Source of the DNA: Clostridiaceae bacterium
Lineage (GTDB): Bacteria; Bacillota_A; Clostridia; Clostridiales; Clostridiaceae
Assembly: GCA_029256485.1 (NCBI GenBank)
Contig: JAQSXU010000030.1
Location: 1 to 36,928, forward strand
Length of the DNA: 36,928 nucleotides
Direction: 5' to 3'
The position numbers were made by a program, and so were the translations under genes. The notes under the pieces are model-generated. The model was not told the origin of the DNA. It saw only the letters and a program-made list of their open reading frames with translations, and did not search any database. The stretch's first letter is position 1. Each line of letters opens with the position of its first letter. Below are positions 35,818 through 36,928 of the stretch, piece by piece.

Positions 35818-35960
35818 TTTTTCACTTTATCCGAAATATACACTTCTTCTGAATTTTCTTGTTTTCTTATTTTAGCTTGAGTATGTATTGAGTTACTATA
35901 ACAACATATTAAAAAAAGTGTTAAAAGAGTAATAATAAAACAACATATCTTCTTATTCAT
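35718..35960 (-). pseudogene. Truncated small exported protein gene
   Basis: On the minus strand the ATG at 35960 has a good site (TAGGAGATAAAAT) and begins MNKKICCFIITLLTLFLICC, a signal-peptide or lipoprotein-like start, followed by a charged stretch (KIRKQENSEEVYISDKVKNY). From about 35780 onward the frame runs into the antisense of the IS66 tnpA fragment, so the last about 20 residues (from roughly VDSISSTG) are not native. I do not recognise the family. The gene probably lost its 3' part when the IS66 fragment was joined; a short, still secreted product of 80 residues could be made. Confidence 0.5.
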
Positions 35961-36377
35961 ATTTTATCTCCTAAAACATGTTTTGTATATAAATGGTTAT
36001 TGTGTAATATTTTTGTTAACTTCAAATAACAACTTATCAAGCTTGGTCATACTTCTCTTGCAAATGGGTAAAATTATTGCGAAAGTTTACTATGTACAAG
36101 TTTGCAATAATATATAAATATAACTGGTAATATGAGTTATAAACAAAACAGGATCTGTTTTTTCATTTGAACAATAAATAAAGATCCTAACACAAGCAAT
36201 AGATATGCTATACGTTAAAATGTGGAAAGTTTATTAGAACTTAGATATAATAAAGACAATGATAGTTCAATCATAAATTATTATAATTTAACATAAGAAA
36301 AAATTAGACAAATATTAAGCAGTAGATATAAATTGAGTTATAAACCTAATGCTTCATTTGAAACAAGGAGTGATCTA
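35961..36377. other. Intergenic stretch without gene
   Basis: About 415 bases with no coding sequence. An imperfect inverted repeat (ATTATTGC near 36073 against GCAATAAT near 36105) could form a hairpin. AAGGAG at 36365-36370 is the ribosome binding site of the next gene. Confidence 0.4.
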
Positions 36378-36928
36378 ATGCACATAAATAGAACTGGTAG
36401 AAACAGTGAATATTCATCTTTTATTTTTTTTGGAGTAATATTTTTTATAGCTCAATGTTTTATTACACTATATCCAGGAGACGACACATATTTTATAGAA
36501 ACAGTTTCTAAAAGTAAAAGTATTATTTCTTTTGTAATTATGCGGTATGAAACTTGGGGAGGAAGAATAGCTAGTGAATTTTTTATAGGCATTTTTTCTT
36601 TGTTACCTTTATTCATTTGGCGTATTTTAAATACAATAATACAATGATAGCAGTGATGTTTGTTGCGTTTATTTCAAAGATTATAAAGTTATCCATATCA
36701 AAAGAAAGTTTTGAGAAGAACAGTGCTATTATTGATGGTTTTGTTTGCTTATCATTCTTTATGATACCAATATCTGTTACAACAAGAGCTTGTTCTTGGT
36801 TTACTGGTAGTTTTTATTATTTATGGCCAACGTTTTTTTGCCTTATAGCAATGTCACCATTTATTTATAAAATATACAATAAAGATATATCTAAAAAGCA
36901 TTATATTATTGCAATGTTATCAGTATTA
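36378..36928 (+). pseudogene. DUF6056-like membrane protein, frameshifted and cut by the window end
   Basis: The ATG at 36378, seven bases after AAGGAG, gives a first helix (FIFFGVIFFIAQCFITLY), then the motif PGDDTYFIETVSKSKSI with a DD pair and MRYETWGGRIASEFFIG, as in DUF6056 proteins. The frame ends with TGA at 36645. A second frame, open from 36644 to the window end (95 codons), carries on with VMFVAFISKIIKL, TTRACSWFTGSFYYLWPTFF and further helices. The join lies in a local repeat (ATACAATA ATACAATG), so a small insertion of the repeat is likely. It is either a broken gene or a sequencing error in a simple repeat. The 3' end is outside the window. Confidence 0.65.

Overview
The window is AT-rich, uses strong AGGAGG-type ribosome binding sites and carries a secreted protein with tryptophan/tyrosine-rich cell-wall-binding repeats. 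Together this points to a Gram-positive solventogenic Clostridium (C. beijerinckii / C. saccharoperbutylacetonicum-like). That assignment is inference from style and protein families; no rRNA or other marker gene is present. The window is essentially one large cell-surface polysaccharide locus whose flanks and internal junctions are littered with decayed genes.

Layout. (1) 6-1838: secreted cell-wall-binding-repeat protein with a strong terminator, then about 1 kb of decayed sequence including a broken four-helix-bundle gene. (2) 2831-7163, minus strand: Wzy-like polymerase/ligase, a family 2 glycosyltransferase and a WbaP/CpsE-type polyprenyl-phosphate sugar-phosphate transferase. (3) 7499-24165, plus strand: a tightly packed 16-gene operon holding the full dTDP-L-rhamnose pathway (rfbA, rfbC, rfbB, rfbD), an ABC polysaccharide exporter (Wzm with an unusual N-terminal extracytoplasmic module, Wzt with a C-terminal carbohydrate-binding domain), a methyltransferase and a kinase-like/coiled-coil protein that together look like a split WbdD chain terminator, three glycosyltransferases, and a cassette for a dTDP-3-amino-3,6-dideoxyhexose (FdtA/QdtA-type ketoisomerase, ATP-grasp ligase, HAD phosphatase, FdtB-type aminotransferase), ending with a membrane acyltransferase. 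(4) 24166-25546: decayed DNA with a strong terminator. (5) 25547-31977, plus strand: a second assembly operon with a DPM1-like glycosyltransferase, a DUF2304 protein, a wrecked galE, a B12-binding-type radical SAM enzyme, a pyruvyltransferase-family protein, a Wzx-like flippase and another glycosyltransferase. (6) 32076-36928: a wrecked Cof-type HAD gene, a large DUF6077-type membrane protein, IS66 remnants fused to a truncated secreted-protein gene, and a frameshifted DUF6056-like membrane protein running off the end.

Working model (inference). Two polysaccharide routes sit side by side. One is an ABC-transporter route in which a rhamnose-containing chain is capped by methyl/phosphate chemistry, read by the Wzt C-terminal domain and exported by Wzm. 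The other is a Wzx/Wzy-like route using the WbaP-type initiator and the DPM1/DUF2304/pyruvyltransferase genes. The most interesting part is the split WbdD-like terminator next to a Wzm that carries an extra exterior domain, plus the ATP-grasp/HAD pair embedded in the amino-sugar pathway.
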